Assembly (NCBI GenBank): GCA_964628185.1
Contig: CAZVLQ010000002.1
Location: forward strand, 62,001-126,000
Source: CAZVLQ01 sp964628185
Lineage (GTDB): Bacteria > Pseudomonadota > Zetaproteobacteria > Mariprofundales > Mariprofundaceae
Reading direction: 5' to 3'
DNA length: 64,000 nucleotides
The translations under genes were made by a program, and so were the position numbers. This document shows, one piece after another, positions 61,849 to 64,000 of the stretch (the first letter of the stretch is position 1; every line of letters begins with the position of its first letter). Under the pieces are notes generated by a model. It did not search any database. It worked only from the letters and a program-made list of their open reading frames with translations, and was not told where the DNA came from.

Positions 61849-62772
61849 TCATGGATTTTCTGAATGCTGTATCACCCGGTCCCATACTTCATGGATACCC
61901 TGTTCCAGAGATATCTCGGGGACCCACCCGAATGTTTCTCTGGCTTTGGAAATGTCCAGGGCAATTTCAGGGATATCGTATGGACGTCCCGGCTTGTAGA
62001 GGACGCTCGGCCGAAGATCAAGAACCTTCGAGATGGTGGAAATGATCTGATTCACGGAAATTCCAACCCCGCTGCCGGCATTAAACGTACCCACGATACG
62101 GCTCCCGCCAGCCTGAACGCACAACCTGGCCAAATCCTTCACATGAAAATAATCACGTATCACCGATCCGTCCCCCCAGACTTCCAGGGATCGATGTTCC
62201 GCCAGGGCATGTAAAAAAGTTGAGATAACCCCCTGCCTGCCTTCATGACCCTGGCGTGGTCCATACGGATTCGAGGCCCGCAGAATAACGGGCTCAAAGT
62301 CGTAAAGCTGCCGATACATGTTAAGGTACTTCTCAATCGCAAGCTTGACAACGCCATAGGAACAAAGCGGATTAAGCACATGCTCCTCTGGTACGGGCAC
62401 AACCTCGGGACAGCCATAAATGGTGCCCCCCGAAGATAGAAAAACGATTCTGCGAATTGACTCGGAGCGCATCAGGTTAAGAAGCCGGAGTGTTCCGATC
62501 AGATTGACTTGAACATCCGCCTCGGGATCAAAGTTGGACGATTCGGGATATGTGGAGCCCAGCGCATGATAAACAATATCAACGTCCTTCAATGCCCCGG
62601 CAAGTTCATTATGGTTATTAAAGTCGGCACAGCAATACTCTACGGCCCCAACAGGCGGCCTGAAGCGATCCGGAGAATGCCCGAATATGCGAACGGAATG
62701 GCCGGCATCCAGCAATACATCCACAATGTGCGACCCGATAAATCCACAGCCTCCCAATACGAGGGCATGCAT
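61849..62772 (-). CDS. NAD-dependent sugar-nucleotide epimerase/dehydratase (SDR)
   Basis: A 307-residue extended short-chain dehydrogenase. The NAD motif is LVLGGCGFIGSHIVDVL; VYHALGSTYPESS and FLSSGGTIYG follow. The catalytic Tyr-Lys pair is in CSYGVVKLAIE (YXXXK), and ASNPYGPRQGHEGRQGVIS and RDYFHVKDLARL are typical of UDP-hexose 4-epimerases and relatives (GalE/WbpP type). It follows the GT2 gene on the same strand after 25 bp and precedes the leuA leader. Product probably a UDP- or GDP-hexose for the same glycan as the adjacent GT genes; the exact reaction is not set by the sequence. Confidence 0.88.
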   Translation of the reverse strand: MHALVLGGCGFIGSHIVDVLLDAGHSVRIFGHSPDRFRPPVGAVEYCCADFNNHNELAGALKDVDIVYHALGSTYPESSNFDPEADVQVNLIGTLRLLNLMRSESIRRIVFLSSGGTIYGCPEVVPVPEEHVLNPLCSYGVVKLAIEKYLNMYRQLYDFEPVILRASNPYGPRQGHEGRQGVISTFLHALAEHRSLEVWGDGSVIRDYFHVKDLARLCVQAGGSRIVGTFNAGSGVGISVNQIISTISKVLDLRPSVLYKPGRPYDIPEIALDISKARETFGWVPEISLEQGIHEVWDRVIQHSENP

Positions 62773-62797
62773 TAGCCGGCCTCAGACATTCTGCTCA

Positions 62798-63547
62798 TTA
62801 CTGGTCGTTTTCATTTTCGGACAACGTCCTGTTGTTTCGCCACAAAAGCCCGAGTATTTCCGACACTTGTCGCAGTGTATCAGGGACCGGACGCACCGTA
62901 CTTTTCTTTTCCGGCCGGCGCAGAAAAAGAACGGGAATCTCGTCAATCTTCAGGCCCGTTCTGGCTGCCTGATAAACCAGTTCCGTGTCCCAGAACCAGT
63001 GTCTGGATTCACACATATCCACGACGGGAAGGATTTTTTTTCGGTCAAAAAACTTGAAACTACCGGCAACATCAGTCAGGGACAGGTTCAACATCGCATG
63101 AGACAATTTGCGGAACCCTATACTCATCCATTGCCGAATCAGAACCGTGGGATGCGCATCAATTTTAAAAATGCGATGGGCAATGACGCCATCTACTTTC
63201 CCGCTTCGAAGCTTTTCCAGCGCCGGAAAGAGATACCAGGGACCAATCTCCAGATCGATATCAAGATAGCCGACCCAATGCCCCTTTGCCAGCCTGAAAC
63301 CATCGGCCACGGTGCCGCCACGGCCGATGTTTTTTTTGTTCACTTTCAGGGTTACATGATCATCGGCATGAAACATGCCCCGTAAAATCCCGGCTGTACC
63401 ATCCTGAGAACAGTCATCAATAATAATTAATTCATAGCTGAGTCCCGTCCTGTCCAGCACGCTCGTAAGAAGTGGAAAGCTTTCCTTAATGTGTCCGGCT
63501 TCATTGTAACAGGCAATAACCAGGGAAAGATCAGGCGTTTTGTTCAT
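62798..63547 (-). CDS. GT2 (dolichol-phosphate-mannose-synthase-like) glycosyltransferase
   Basis: A 249-residue GT-A glycosyltransferase. SLVIACYNEAGHIKESFPLL starts the family-2 fold, with LIIDDCSQDGT next and the DXD site in VGYLDIDLEIGP. No TM segments in the C-terminal 40 residues are seen, so it is a DPM1-like soluble or peripheral type. It would make a polyprenyl-phosphate sugar donor, which suits the GT39-type enzymes at 38771 and 63728 that use such donors. The start ATG is at 63547. It is divergent from the partial GT39 gene across 180 bp. Confidence 0.88.
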   Translation of the reverse strand: MNKTPDLSLVIACYNEAGHIKESFPLLTSVLDRTGLSYELIIIDDCSQDGTAGILRGMFHADDHVTLKVNKKNIGRGGTVADGFRLAKGHWVGYLDIDLEIGPWYLFPALEKLRSGKVDGVIAHRIFKIDAHPTVLIRQWMSIGFRKLSHAMLNLSLTDVAGSFKFFDRKKILPVVDMCESRHWFWDTELVYQAARTGLKIDEIPVLFLRRPEKKSTVRPVPDTLRQVSEILGLLWRNNRTLSENENDQ

Positions 63548-63727
63548 ATGGTAATTAACCCTGTCACGGGTTCTGCTGAAATCAAGGCCTTGCGCCCTGA
63601 GGGGCCGGAATCCCGGTGGCTTTCAGGATGAAATGCCGTAGTAATGGGTATCCGGGCAAACTCAACCTGCCCAGCGGATAATCCAGATGCTACTATTGCG
63701 AACCTTCAACTTCGGAGAAACAGTCCT

Positions 63728-64000
63728 ATGAATCACGCCAAAGCGCTGAAAAGAGCAATCTTGTTTGCCGCCCTGTTCATGTTTCTGCCCCTGCCGGTTA
63801 TGCAATACGTGGGTGAGGAAAGTTTCTACACCCTGGGGGCTTATGAAATGTTTGTCAGGGATATATGGTGGCATCAGTCGCTATTCAGCTCCGACATGCC
63901 CAAAACACCCCTGTTCGCGTGGATGATTATCGCGGTTTCAAATTCAATTGGCTGGGGGCATCTGGATATTGCGCCAAGAATTGTCTCGGTGCTTTCATCA
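63728..64000 (+). CDS. GT39/ArnT-like membrane glycosyltransferase, N-terminal part
   Basis: The first 91 residues of a gene that continues beyond the window. A basic N-terminus and a TM helix (AILFAALFMFLPLP) are followed by QYVGEESFYTLGAYEMF and SDMPKTPLFAWMIIAVS. This is the opening pattern of PMT/ArnT family GT-C enzymes, with an acidic pair (EE) in the first periplasmic loop, corresponding to the catalytic Asp/Glu region. GGAG lies 10 bases before the ATG at 63728. It is divergent from the GT2 gene, whose product may supply its lipid-linked donor. Confidence 0.75.
   Translation, partial: MNHAKALKRAILFAALFMFLPLPVMQYVGEESFYTLGAYEMFVRDIWWHQSLFSSDMPKTPLFAWMIIAVSNSIGWGHLDIAPRIVSVLSS

Noticed and set aside
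1..64000. CRISPR arrays, rRNA, phage modules or large nonribosomal clusters
   Set aside because: I read both strands for regular short repeats, rRNA signatures and such gene families and found none in the window.

Overview
The window looks like chromosomal DNA of a GC-rich, Gram-negative, respiring proteobacterium. LptD and SurA imply an LPS outer membrane, sucAB an oxidative TCA cycle, and ResB/CcsA a system II cytochrome c maturation pathway. UbiG, Rho, DnaX-YbaB-RecR and the 4.5S RNA are also of proteobacterial type. The gene content is closest to Gammaproteobacteria or a deep-branching relative, but the exact lineage cannot be fixed from the sequence alone.

Layout. Positions 1-3600 hold the end of a PutP-type Na+/solute symporter, a 244-bp transposon-like element, and an operon of two peptide-type ABC permeases coupled to NagZ. 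From 3680 to 12340, on the + strand, come ubiG, lptD, surA, pdxA, yqgE, a flavodoxin gene, folE and hemH, with one histidine phosphatase on the - strand. From 12450 to 12920 lie 4.5S RNA and tRNA-Ser(GGA); the tRNA 3' end and its downstream hairpin are duplicated. From 13000 to 25530 come a cyclic-nucleotide-binding protein, an orphan Cys protein, an NCS2 permease, sucAB (the E2 lacks a visible E3-binding domain), elyC, cstA, a lipoprotein-like parvulin coupled to a DASS transporter, and a PAS membrane protein. From 25620 to 32600 are arginase, ornithine aminotransferase, an M20 amidohydrolase and a GCS2 ligase. A surface-glycan cluster covers 28716-45423: four GT4 glycosyltransferases, a GT39 enzyme, two methyltransferases, an asparagine synthetase, a PIG-L deacetylase and a flippase. 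It is interrupted by the 30320-33602 genes.

From 45500 to 54300 are recR-ybaB-dnaX, divergent rho, a low-molecular-weight phosphatase, tsaB, a second copy of the 244-bp element, and ccsA-resB. From 54300 to 59200 is a purine operon (purH, purD, purE, then a tsaC-like gene) with a HepT/MntA toxin-antitoxin pair between purH and purD. From 59280 to 64000 are an orphan membrane protein, leuA behind a classical leucine attenuator, and a second sugar-nucleotide/glycosyltransferase group (epimerase, GT2, partial GT39).

The best signals outside ordinary genes are four. (1) A two-copy MITE has about 19-bp terminal inverted repeats and 4-bp CTAG/TTAA target duplications; one copy separates tsaB from its native ribosome-binding site. 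(2) A leuA leader peptide has four consecutive Leu codons and mutually exclusive antiterminator and terminator pairings. (3) An intact HepT/MntA module sits inside a pur operon. (4) SucB appears to lack the peripheral-subunit-binding domain.
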